From the NCBI RefSeq assembly GCF_030247185.1, contig NC_080571.1, positions 66,750,172 to 66,814,171 on the forward strand: a stretch of 64,000 nt of DNA, given 5' to 3'. The translations under genes and the position numbers were made by a program. Position 1 is the first letter of the stretch, and each line of letters begins with the position of its first letter. Shown here one piece after another: positions 1 through 10,187 of this stretch. Below the pieces are notes generated by a model, which was given only the letters and a program-made list of their open reading frames with translations, was not told the origin of the DNA and searched no databases. Origin of the DNA: Malaya genurostris (lineage: Eukaryota > Arthropoda > Insecta > Diptera > Culicidae).

Positions 1-146
1 GAAAATTTGCCATTCGAACTCAAAATCTCAATTTTCTTGAATCAAAACCCAATAAAATACCGATGCATTTTTCTCAACTGTATTATCTTGTTTATCATAC
101 CATTAAGATTAAATTATAAAACGCATCCTAGAGGAATAAGAATAGT

Positions 147-1730
147 TTACTTCTTCTTCTGCTTCTTTTCCTTCTTGGCCGCGCTTGCTTCGCCCTTGCT
201 AGCTTCCGGTTTCCTCTTAGGCGCCTCCTTCTTGGGAGCTGCCGGTGCGTCCTTTTTCACTGCCTTCTTTTCTCCGGAGGACTTCTTTCCAGCATCGGAC
301 TTCTTGGAGTCGGCCTTCTTGGCATCGACCTTCTTGCTATCGGCTTTCTTGGGGTCAGCCTTCTTAGCGTCAGCTTTCTTCGAGTCAGACTTCTTGGCAT
401 CGACCTTCTTTGCATCGGCCTTCTTCTCGGGTTTTTTAGCGTCAGACTTAGCTTTCGTGTCGGCAGCCTTCTTAGCGGCCTCAGTAACCTTTTTCACTTC
501 TTTCTTGGCCTCCTTTTTGGCGACCTTCTTGGCAACCTTAGCAGCGGCCTTTTCTTTCTCCTTTTCAGAACCGATGGAACTACGCGAATCACGCATCGAA
601 GACAAACGTGACCGACGACGGATACGCTCTGCGCGGCGACGAACAGCCAAAATCTTGACATATTCGGCCTCGGCTTCTTTACGTGATTCGACGCGGCGTT
701 TCTTAATAGCCAGACGATGCCTCTTGCGCTGCAATACGACTGGAGTGATCAAACGTTGAATCTTCGGAGCCTTGGTACGTGGCTTCTTGCCATCCTTCTC
801 CGGCAGCGGACGTTTGACAACAAACTGACGAACATCATCGTGTTTGGTCAAATTGTAAAGCTTACGGATGTTACTCGCTCGCTTCGGGCCCAGGCGACGT
901 GGGACGGTAGTGTCGGTCAGTCCGGGAATGTCTTTCTCTCCCTTCTTCAAGATGATCAATGCAAGGGCAGACAAGTTTTGGTCCACAATACAACCACGAA
1001 CCGATTTACGTTTGCGTTCACCTGTACGGCGCGGACGATAGCAAGAGTGACCCTTCTTCAGTAACAAACGAACACGGGCTGTAATGAAAAAGAAACTTGG
1101 TTTAAAACACACACCAACTACTCATAACTATAATTCTTACTATTGGTTAGAACACCCTGTTTCATCGGGAAACCCTGTTTGTCGTTTCCACCGGCAATCT
1201 TAAACACGTAACCCTTCCATTCGTCGCCAAGATGATCAGCGGTAATTTCAGCACCCATACGCTTATCGTAAAAGTGACGCAGCTTATGATCATCCATGAC
1301 CTCGAAGGTCTTTTGGGCCCCGGTAGCGGGAAAAGATACGTTCAGCTACAACAAAAAAAAACAAAGTAAACATCCGATTAATATAGAAACAAAACATTTT
1401 ACAAGAACATAGCAGCGACACAAGAATCGATTGTTTACATTCCGAAAACCAACGATTCACATTCAAACAATAAAATAAAAATAAATATTGGTAATACAGC
1501 TTCTACATCCCGGTCACGTCATTTCATTCGGCACTGTCAAACCTAACCGAAGAGAAGGAAACACGCGTTGGCATTTTAAAATTTCTTTTGCACAATCATG
1601 TCCACAGCTGAGGATTAGATTTCAAATGGCAACAAGTCGCAATCAACTAGATTTCATTACTACAACATCGCGGACAAATAATTCGTGCAGAAAACTTGTT
1701 AAAATCGTCGAAATTTCACCGTACCTTCAT
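147..1730 (-). CDS. RpS6: Ribosomal protein S6 (three coding exons, long lysine-rich tail)
   Basis: Small-subunit ribosomal protein eS6, a structural part of the 40S subunit and the classic S6-kinase substrate. Coding exons on the minus strand are 1725-1730 (only ATG AAG), 1141-1345 and 147-1078. The introns are 1346-1724 and 1079-1140, both GT-AG, and phases agree. The total is 381 codons, so 380 aa. The N-terminal exon reads MK-LNVSFPATGAQKTFEV and the body contains KKGHSCYRPRRTGERKRKSV, which are strong S6 signatures. Residues about 225-238 hold the basic/serine cluster RRRSRLSSMRDSRSS, matching the S6K phosphorylation region. The human protein ends near residue 249; here about 140 further residues of Lys/Ala/Asp/Ser follow, many in KK-x-D-A/S/P pentads. 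Such histone-H1-like tails are known from mosquito RpS6. No canonical AATAAA lies in the 146 bases downstream. Identity is certain; the exact tail length depends on correct assembly of its repeats. Confidence 0.97.
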
Positions 1731-1763
1731 TTCACACGTCTATTTCCATATACTAGCCGAGAG

Positions 1764-1772
1764 TAAAAAGAC
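1764..1772 (-). promoter_or_regulatory. Candidate RpS6 transcription start with 5'-TOP pyrimidine tract
   Basis: About 40 bases upstream of the RpS6 ATG the minus strand reads AGT-CTTTTTACTC, with the C near 1770. A C followed by a pyrimidine run is the usual start of ribosomal-protein mRNAs (5'-TOP), which gives mTOR-dependent translational control. The site is inferred from motif and distance only. Confidence 0.5.
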
Positions 1773-1976
1773 TGTCAAAATCAAGCACTGTGTCGATGGT
1801 AGTACTAGAGTAAAGTTGTCCAGCTTCCGCTTTTGGTTGTCAAAGCTGCGCTTCAATTTCGAAAAAGTAATAGTTTCGGGTTATGGAAGCGGCGCTACTC
1901 TATTCTCGTCGCATCACGTCGTACACAATTATTCAAAACTACGCAGCAGAACTGAATTCAAAACACTTCTGTCCTA

Positions 1977-2892
1977 CACTCAAATAAAAATTCACGTTCG
2001 ATTCACTTAAAAAATCACGTAAATTGGTTTCAAATGTCAAATTGAATATTTTACGTGACGAAAATGAATGTTATACGAACATCCCCTAAAATGGATAGAG
2101 TCATCACATAAGGTTTACGTGAATTGACCAAACGTCAAACAATCTACGTGAATTTCCAGTGTGAAAAACTCGATTTTGAAAATGGCGAACAGTGGCTCTC
2201 AAATTGTAAGTAGTGTAAATATTTGCGAGAAATGTTATTTAATTACAATTTTTTACTACATCGACCGGACCATTCCAGTATGAAAGTCTCCATGTGTTTA
2301 ACTGGACCGAGTGCCTGCGTGAGTTCGGAAGTTTGCCGCTCCTTCCGAGTGCTTCAAACATGTCGTTGGTCCACCGAAAAACGAGTTTAAAATCGGTATG
2401 AAGCTAGAGACACTGGAACCATGTATTGCGACTTCAACCTGCATCGGTAGTGTTGTGGGAGTTCTCGTATCCAGTATCTCGACTTCGGCTTCGGTTGGAT
2501 GGCAGTGACAATACGATTTCTGAAGGCTTGCCGATTCGAGATCCCACGTTATTAGTTGCTTTTTATTTTCAGCCATTAAAATTCTATGCTAATTTTCTGA
2601 AAAAAATGTTTTATTTTTCATTTCCTAGATTTATATAAGAATCTGAAATCTCCCTTTTGACTTTAACCAATATATAAAATAATAATTCTGTGGTATCTAA
2701 ATTTGATATGAACTGATAGATAAATGTGATATGAACAGTACATTACATTTTACCTATGAAACACGTAACTTTTACAGAAACATGCATTAAACAGCTTTCA
2801 AATGTCAGTCCATTAAAATCTACGTGAAAAGTAGGGTGGAAAATATTCACATAACTTTTCACGTAACTATAACATGATTATTATTTTGAGTG
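1977..2892 (+). mobile_element. TA-flanked DNA element carrying a decayed MBT-domain gene fragment
   Basis: The ends are inverted: CACTCAAATAAAAATTCACG at the left and, on the opposite strand, CACTCAAAATAATAATCATG at the right. Both are flanked by TA (1975-1976 and 2893-2894). TA target duplications suggest a Tc1/mariner-type mechanism. No transposase is encoded, so the element is non-autonomous. Its interior (about 2184-2560) is not typical MITE filler but a gene-like piece with an exon, an intron and an MBT-repeat-like exon, described separately. Confidence 0.7.
2184..2555 (+). pseudogene. MBT-repeat gene fragment (Scm/Sfmbt/L(3)mbt-type), frameshifted
   Basis: An ATG at 2184 opens eight codons (MANSGSQI) followed by a consensus donor GTAAGT at 2208. 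An acceptor CATTCCAG ends at 2278, and the next exon continues in phase as YESLHVFNWTECLREFG. After a frameshift near 2335 another frame reads APSECFKHVVGPPKNEFKIG and then MKLETLEP, followed by TCIGSVVGV. After a second shift come RLRLRLDGSD and, in yet another frame, YDF-stop-RLADS in place of the usual DFWRLVDS. These are the hallmark motifs of MBT repeats in Polycomb-group and related methyl-lysine readers. The several frameshifts and the TGA make it non-functional. It lies wholly between the inverted ends of the 1977-2892 element and retains an intron, so it was captured at DNA level. The donor gene (Scm, Sfmbt or l(3)mbt) cannot be told apart by eye. Confidence 0.75.
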
Positions 2893-2906
2893 TACCGTGT
2901 CCCATG

Positions 2907-4147
2907 CAGAGAAGTCCATCTCCTCTGTGTGACGAAGAGCAAGCAAAATTTCTCCCTTTCGCACTGACAACTTCAACGAGAGCTCTTCTCTTTCACGTAT
3001 ATACACCAGAAAAACTTATTTCTTTCAAGAAATAAAACTGTTGGACTAACCGTTCAATTTGGTGTCTAAAATACTACTGATTTATTTACAAATTTTTAAG
3101 GTTAGTCTACAGTTTTCTTACATCTGTGTTAGTTCCACTACATTTCATGTATACATTTTCCCCTTATTGGAGAATCTTCATATAGGAAAGAGTATCGAGA
3201 ATTTACCAAGACGGATCAAGAGAATTGGAAGAATGAAGCGAGAGTAAAGAAGAAAGAAAACGGGGAATGGTGTGCAATTCTCTTCTCACCACTCGATTGA
3301 GAACCAAGGCTGATTAATATTATTCTGCTTAGATCCTTTCTTTCACCAAAACGGACAGGCATAACAAGCCCGCGCGATAGAGGATAAATATTGAATTCTG
3401 TTTATCCTGCTTGAGGTCCTTTTTTATTGCCCTAATTTCGACACGAAGGCGGTTTAGTCGATAAATATATAACCGACGATTCCGTTTAAGTCTAAGCCAA
3501 ATGTTTTTTTCCTTGGTTTACAAATCATTTTGAGATAGAAAAATTTATTGGTTTAGGTTATTGTAAACAAGCTCAAATTCAACCTCGCAATCTAAAACAC
3601 CATTGTTGTATAAAGTGTGCACGCATCATGAGTGCGTTTGTTTATTTCCTTTTACCTCCTCCACTGAATCGCACCAAAATGCTAGAGCAGAGCTAATAAA
3701 TTCTCAGAGGTGGATGCAGATACTTTCACAGAGGTGTGCACACCGGTGAGAGCTCTGGTGTATGGTTTGCGTAGAAGAAGCGAGGGCACGCAAAATCAGA
3801 CAAATAAAGCAATTTATCGTTAAATTTTCGGTTTTCATTGCAAATTTTTCATATCAAGGCCAGATCTACTCTCTATTAATTGAGGTTCACAGAAGTGTTC
3901 GCTCACCATCACGCGCCAGTGATCACTTGGGTGTATTTAGGCGAGAGCACGTGAGAGAGATTCGTGCGAACAGAATGTTATTTTCTCGCACCAGCTTCTT
4001 TCAACACAAGCACGCACTCAAAGTCTGTCTGTCTGGACACTGAGAAGAAGTGCGCTTTCCTCTTTATGTGGAGCGCAGCAAATGTATCCGCAGTGTATAA
4101 TTGAAACCTACGCCCTGGTGTATCACTCTAGTGAAATGCCATCTCTG
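2907..4147. mobile_element. hAT-type MITE, copy 1, with exact 8-bp target duplication
   Basis: Terminal CAGAGAAGTCCATCTCC and inverted CAGAGATGGCATTTC bound the element. The 8 bases GTCCCATG are repeated exactly on both sides (2899-2906 and 4148-4155). An 8-bp duplication and CAGAGA-like ends are typical of hAT elements. A second copy lies at 20415-21060. Compared with it, this copy carries an extra ~590 bases (3009-3596), see next entry. Short reading frames inside (for example 3762-4043) are not conserved in copy 2 and are not genes. Confidence 0.85.
3009..3596. mobile_element. Insertion nested inside hAT MITE copy 1
   Basis: Aligning 2907-4147 with the uninterrupted copy at 20415-21060 leaves this segment as extra DNA. 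It is bordered by the six bases ACACCA on both sides (3003-3008 and 3597-3602), a plausible target duplication. The ends are not obviously inverted and no coding potential is seen, so the class is unknown. Confidence 0.6.
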
Positions 4148-4905
4148 GTCCCATGTATATGTAGCATTTATAATGTTTTGCTTATCCCTTTGGAGACTGT
4201 CGATAAAAGAGTTGGATGCACAAACAATTTTGATTAGTATTTGGCTGCAAACCCATAACATGAATTCTAAAAATGGTTTGAGTGGTAATTGCCATTGAAT
4301 TTGAATTTAGTAATCGTATGACAGTTCCTAATCGAGAAGCGTTAAAGTTTATTTCACCGACGACAGTAGTGTTAGGTAGTACGAACAATAATTGATCAGA
4401 AATTTAAATCAAAACTCGTATCTTACGAGTGGAAGACAAAATTAATTCCTATTTAATATAAAACTATGCTTCTGAGTGATACAAATAATGAATATGCACA
4501 AATGATTGGGAGCAGTTGAGTTAAGTTTTGACAGATGAAGATAAATTTGGAATCATTTTTCACTCAAAACAAAATTCTAACACATAGTACCATATTTACA
4601 ACACAAAGATCAACTTTGAGACAAAGAGGTATTTCGGTTGACAATACATTCTCGTTATGCATTCAAGTATTTTCTTTGAAGGACAGTATAAAAACAGTTG
4701 CGTACCGAGGAAATATGGCGCCCGAGGCAAAGTAAGAATTGTCGTATAAGGTAAATAGAATTAATTTCTTTCTTCTGATCATGCTTATATGAGCCTGCTT
4801 GGGCTAGCTTCCCGTAAAAAAAATATACCGTTGATTTTACAGCATAGACAGTTGATTCACAATTCGATCTATTGGTTACAATACATTTTATTGTATCTTG
4901 ACAAG

Positions 4906-5500
<595 letters not shown>

Positions 5501-5537
5501 ACGATACGGGTTGTTACGAAAAATTTCAAAATCAAAA

Positions 5538-5625
5538 CGCGCGAAATCCGCGCGAAGTCGAACACTAAAACGCGCGAAATCCGCGCCAAGTTGAAAATAA
5601 AAACGCGCGATATTCGAGCGAAGCG
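5538..5625. repeat. Left CGCG-rich subterminal repeat array
   Basis: Three tandem units of about 40-45 bases each contain AAAACGCGCGAAATCCGCG or a close variant (third unit ACGCGCGATATTCGAGCG). This is strikingly GC/CpG-rich in AT-rich surroundings and matches motifs near 10075-10170. Confidence 0.75.
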
Positions 5626-5855
5626 TTTGTACCACAATTTTTATGCGCATGATACTTACCGCAGAACTTGCAAATCTACTTGAATATAATTTAAAAATGT
5701 CCATTAGTTTATCATATAAACACAATAAATAAATCAACATACAAAATCCCATGAAAATGATTTCGTTTTTATTCTATATCTTTTTAGATGTTCTTAGTTA
5801 GATGAATTGTAACAGTGAAAATTAAATTGCTTACAATTCTGTAATTTTGAAAAAG

Positions 5856-8276
5856 CTAAACAGACTTCAGAGAAACTAATTTTTTTGCTTCAATATCTTC
5901 TTGCTCGGCAAGCTTTTCCTTCTCGGAAAGAAGAATTTTAAGGTAGGCCACATCCGGATGATCTGATTTAATCTTTTTAATTTCTCTTTCAATTAAATTC
6001 ATCGCCTCCTGCTTAGCTTTTGCTTTCTGAGACAGCGCCTTCTCTTGTTGTCGGATTTTACTCTGAATGTCTTTCTTTTCCTCTTCATCTTGTTTCCTTT
6101 GAGCATTTTCTTCTTCATTTCTTTTCTTGTCCATCTTCGCTTCGTAAGCCTGTCGTGCAAATTTTGCTTTAAGAATGAGATTTTTATCACAAACAAAATT
6201 AGTGACCATATTGTCGAAGAATAGCATTCCATTTATTATGTTCTTTGCATTATTGAATGTGTTTTCACCGAGACGGGATCTTCCATCAGACATCAATATT
6301 TTTGAGTGTGAAAATCTTCTTTCGATTTCCGCGTTAGAATGCGAAACGCAAGAACATATATCGAAAAGTTTTTGTAATTCCTGGCAACAGCTCTGCTGAA
6401 ATAGCAATTTGTAGAACTCGAGGTCGGAGAGCATACAATCGAAGTTTTGTCCACTGAAGAAAACACTTGCCAGAACCACCTCCTCGTAAATTTTGGTTTT
6501 GTCAAGGTGGAAATTCACCAATTCGGCCAGCTCGACCAATTGCTGAAACGATTGCCCATCTTTAATTTTTTGGGGTTTCATAAAACTAACAAGCTTCAAA
6601 AAATTGCAAAGAATTTTTTTTTCGAACAAATAATTTACAAATGTGAAATAATGTTTCTTGACGCGTTGTTTGAATGTAGGCCACTGTACGGTATTTCCAG
6701 CACCATCACAAACCGATTTGTAAATAATAACATCTTCGTCGCTCAAGAGATCATCCTCCTGTAACCTTTTTTCATCCAGCGCAATTGCTATTTTTTCGGG
6801 ATCGTAGAATCTCGTCAAAAACATTGCGATAAACTTATTAATCTTATCGTAAACATCAAACAATATAAAATCATTTGTTTCCAAAAATTTTATCAATGAT
6901 TCTGCTTCTTGCGTTATTTCAATAATGAACATTATCTGTTCTTTTATATCAGGAAGGGTAAGTAATTTCAAAATTTCTTTCTCATAGAAACTGTGCTTAT
7001 TCATTTTTTGAATATTTAGCTTGAGTTGTTTAAGTTGATCAAAATTTGCAAGTATAGTCGACGCAGCTGCTCCAAGAGATGCCCATCGCGTCTCGATGTG
7101 TTTTTGAAAACGTTTAGGTTTCTTGTTGCAATTTTTATGAAAGTTTTCCCATTTTGCAGGAACCTTGAAGTAATAAAATAAGTATTTTGCAAGATCCGAG
7201 ACATCATATCCGAACTTCTTAACCGAATAGCTACAAGAATCGAAGAAATAAATTAATAGGGTAACAATCAAACTAAATGTTCTCTAATATTACCGGAAAG
7301 CATTGTGTATGGTATGTATTATGCAAGAATTGTTATAGATTAATCCGTACCCACGTTCTCTGATTAACTCGTTGTTCAACTTTCTTGAAAAAGATTTATT
7401 TACATTTGGTCCATCATGCCCAACCATAACTAAGAAGTCTGTACTCATATTATTGTTACGTAGAGCATCATTTACGTGCAACAGTAATACTTCCGCTGTA
7501 GCTTTACCTATGAATTTGCTTTCGAGATGGAAACTAATAAGCCTTTCGAGCTTCGGTGAATGGTACTTTATCAATATTCCAAGCTCCTTTAACTTATTGC
7601 TGGCTTCACATTCATCGAACAGAAGCGAAAAGTATTTCCCTTTGACATCATTTAAGAAAAGGTCTTTGAAATATGGTCCTATAGCTTCATTAACAAAATG
7701 AGTCATCTTCTGCCGATTCAGATTGAACCCTTTAAGGTCGTTTGGTGCGATGAGTCGCAAGATCTTATCGTCCTTTCCGGCGGAATTGAAGGACTCGTTT
7801 TTCAAAACAGCGTGTATCGTCCAAATCAATTCCTTCTCCAATATTTGCTCGTTAGTAGCATAGAGCCGAATTGTATTTGCCTGAATGAAATAATACATAG
7901 AAATTATAATTATTTCCAAAATTTCCTATTCAAAATATTTCTATAATTTTCTAGAGACGAGAATCATACTAGAATTTTCGTTCAATTAACATGTATATAC
8001 CTCATTAGCAGGTTTAGTGCCAGGTTCATTTTGTTTAACAGAAGCTTCTCTTGTTGCTTTCAACCGTAACTGCTGAGGCATCGAGTTTATATTGGCTAAT
8101 CCTTTATGTTTAGCACTTCGAGCATGATCTTTCAAAGCAGAGATTCCTCGATTATCGAACGTGATTTTCTTACGGTTGCAAATACGACAGTACACTTTAA
8201 AAAGTGTACTTTGGTTTTCTTCGTCGTATATGATGTAATCGGAGAAAAGTTGTCCGTTGGGATCCACCAACGTCAT
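5856..8276 (-). CDS. hAT-superfamily transposase, three exons, reading frame intact
   Basis: The exons are 8001-8276, 7294-7880 and 5856-7230, with GT-AG introns of 120 and 63 bp and phases that agree. They give 746 codons (745 aa) without a stop. An in-frame extension back to an acceptor at 8303-8304 suggests a further 5' exon. Residues 30-57 form a BED/ZBED-like finger C-x2-C-x17-H-x5-H (YCRICNRK ... HARSAKH). SLLFDECEAS at about 178-187 supplies the first catalytic Asp. GHDGPNVNKSF follows at about 246-256 and the hAT C-x2-H motif SCIIH at about 277-281. TRWAS is near 335, and the dimerisation motif SHSNAEIERRFS with the likely catalytic Glu is near 584-595. The last ~90 residues are charged coiled coil. 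The closest type seems to be the ZNF862/SCAND3-like hAT proteins of animals (inference). The frame is unbroken, so it is either a young element or a domesticated copy. Confidence 0.88.
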
Positions 8277-8480
8277 CCAGTTCCGATCAAATTTAGTTTT
8301 CCCTGAGAATGTAGATTAGTAAACATTGTTAATCATATGTACATATTTTTAAACGTTACAAATTATATTTACCCATTATATGATATCGATTGGAGAAAAA
8401 ATACTTAAGTTGCGCTCTTTATTCGAATGACTAGAAAATAGCAGCTAAACTAATGAAAAATTTTTCACGCACATACTTCG

Positions 8481-8709
8481 CAGGGGTGCCAGGTCATTGC
8501 GTTAAAAAATCTGTGATAGACAAAATTTTATTAAATTTGAAGCTCAAGATGAGTTGGTGATCAAAAACAAAAGTTTTGTAAAATTGCGAAATCTTTGAAA
8601 ATCTGTGGAAATATGTGTAATATAGCAGAAATCTGTGTTCTTAGCCTAATTTGTGCAGGACTTTTGAAATCTACTAAACACAGATTTATCTGTAGACCTG
8701 GCATCTCTG
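8481..8709. mobile_element. Short MITE with CAGGGGTGCCAGGTC ends
   Basis: The left end is CAGGGGTGCCAGGTC. The right end is inverted and reads CAGAGATGCCAGGTC on the other strand. hAT-like CAGRG termini and a size of 229 bp suggest a non-autonomous hAT. The flanking 8 bases (ATACTTCG, GTTTTAAA) do not match, so either the boundary or the class is uncertain. Confidence 0.6.
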
Positions 8710-8723
8710 GTTTTAAATCGCTT

Positions 8724-9000
8724 CAGAGTTGCCAACTGTTTTTTTTTCTTCAAAAATCTGTATTTGACGGAAAAATCTTTCTGTACAATATCTATCTCGA
8801 AAAATCAAAAATCGACTCAGTTAGGATACTGGTTTTGTGAGCAAAGAAAAAGGTCGCTCAACCTAGTTTACCCCTATAAAACAAAACACAAAAACTGATA
8901 ATCGGTATTCATCAGTATGAAAATTGAATCATCGGTATTTTAAGAGAGCATATCTATATTCCTGAATCGAGTACGAAAATCGGTATAGTTGGCAGCGCTG
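8724..9000. mobile_element. hAT MITE family 'CAGAGTTGCCAAC', copy 1
   Basis: It begins CAGAGTTGCCAACTG and ends with the inverse of CAGCGCTGCCAACTATAC. The flanks AATCGCTT and CATCGTTT match at 6 of 8 positions, a possible aged duplication. The interior repeats ATCGGTAT-type motifs. An inverted-orientation copy lies at 32153-32322. Confidence 0.75.
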
Positions 9001-10074
9001 CATCGTTTACTTATTCAGCAATTTTTCAAAGCAGGGCTAATCTAACATTGATAGCGAATGAACATCGATGAATATTTCAATTTATATTTAGAAATTATCA
9101 TATATTTTCAAGATAAATTTTTGATAAGTCGATAAACTGACTATTATGTTAAAAGTAGGTAATTTTTCCATCATTTTAAACCCAGCTTATATGCATACTT
9201 TTCAATGTTTTTTTTGCTGTTTCTGTAAAACCTTGTCATAAACGTGATTCCGCTGGAATTTTTCATGTCTTGGACTTTACATAAGCTACATCCATGACAA
9301 GATTTAACTGTTGTTGGCTCTAACTTACACGTCTAGTTTTCTTTCGAGTTCCGTGGTATCCGTTGAAAGGCACCAATAAGAACTCAATCATTAATACGTT
9401 TTTATTGAAACTTCCCTTTTTGGAATCCTAGTATCGGAAAATAGTATAGGCAGATATTTCAGATGGCTTGAAATTAGATTAAGTTATTATTTTAGTGCTA
9501 TACACTTGAACATTTACGCACAATTGACATTTGAAAGTTTGCAGTAGGTCAATGTGTTTCAAAGAGCCGGAAATCAGAAGTACTGGGATAATATGTGTTG
9601 TAAATATATTAGAAAAAGATTATTTAGTTAAGAACAAAGTGCGTTGGCAGTGGCGTACCTGTCCAACGATTTACAAATTTCGGTAATTTATTGTTTTACA
9701 CAGTAATTTGTAGAGATCATATTGTTTACCAAAGCATAACCGGCTCTACTCACTTCCTCGTGAAACTCGTAGATTCCGAAGAACTCGCAGTCTCTAGAAA
9801 CAAAGTGTTCAGAACTAACATTCCTTTCATACATCAGTAGTACAGCCTTTGGTCATGAACGACGTTATTTTCGACGTATGATGAATGATTTGCTTCTCCC
9901 AAGTATCGTTTGTTGGTTCACAGTACATTTTAACTTTTGCGATCGATCACGAAATGCAACTACGGGTAGTCTATTTCAGCTCTGCTCAATAAGAACCGGA
10001 AACCGAAACTTGTTCATTTTTTTATATTCTTGTAAAAATATTGGACTTCTTTTTCCCGAACCTGATGAAAAACA
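9001..10074. other. No gene seen
   Basis: AT-rich sequence inside the putative hAT element, 5' of the transposase. No splice-linked coding segment, RNA gene or clear repeat was recognised. Confidence 0.5.
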
Positions 10075-10170
10075 ATCCGCGCGAGATCCGCGCCACCCCA
10101 TCAAAACTAGATCAGAAAACGCGCCAAATCCGCGAAAATCGCGAAATCCGCGAAAATCGCGAAATTCGCG
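10075..10170. repeat. Right CGCG-rich subterminal repeat array
   Basis: Repeated GCGAAATCCGCGAAAATC units and variants lie just inside the right end of the hAT element and mirror the array at 5538-5625. The frames 9878-10201 and 10041-10283 are only translations of this repeat (NREIRENREIR-type). Confidence 0.75.
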
Positions 10171-10187
10171 CCACCGTAACAACCCTG

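Larger units (their letters stand above)
5507..10185 (-). mobile_element. Candidate autonomous hAT element
   Basis: The left end reads CGGGTTGTTACG and the right end, on the opposite strand, CAGGGTTGTTACG. Just inside both ends lie clusters of CGCGAAATCCGCG-like motifs (about 5538-5625 and 10075-10170), resembling subterminal transposase-binding arrays. Between them is a complete hAT-type transposase gene on the minus strand. No convincing 8-bp target duplication is visible; the left flank abuts the 4906-5500 palindrome, which may have destroyed it. Two MITEs (8481-8709, 8724-9000) sit between the transposase start and the right end. The boundaries are inferred. Confidence 0.6.

Noticed and set aside
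7..759. Plus-strand 250-codon open frame
   Set aside because: It is the antisense shadow of the repetitive RpS6 tail; its phenylalanine/alanine/serine-rich content is the complement of lysine/aspartate codons.
3762..4043. 93-codon frame in hAT MITE copy 1
   Set aside because: Not conserved in the second copy of the same MITE.
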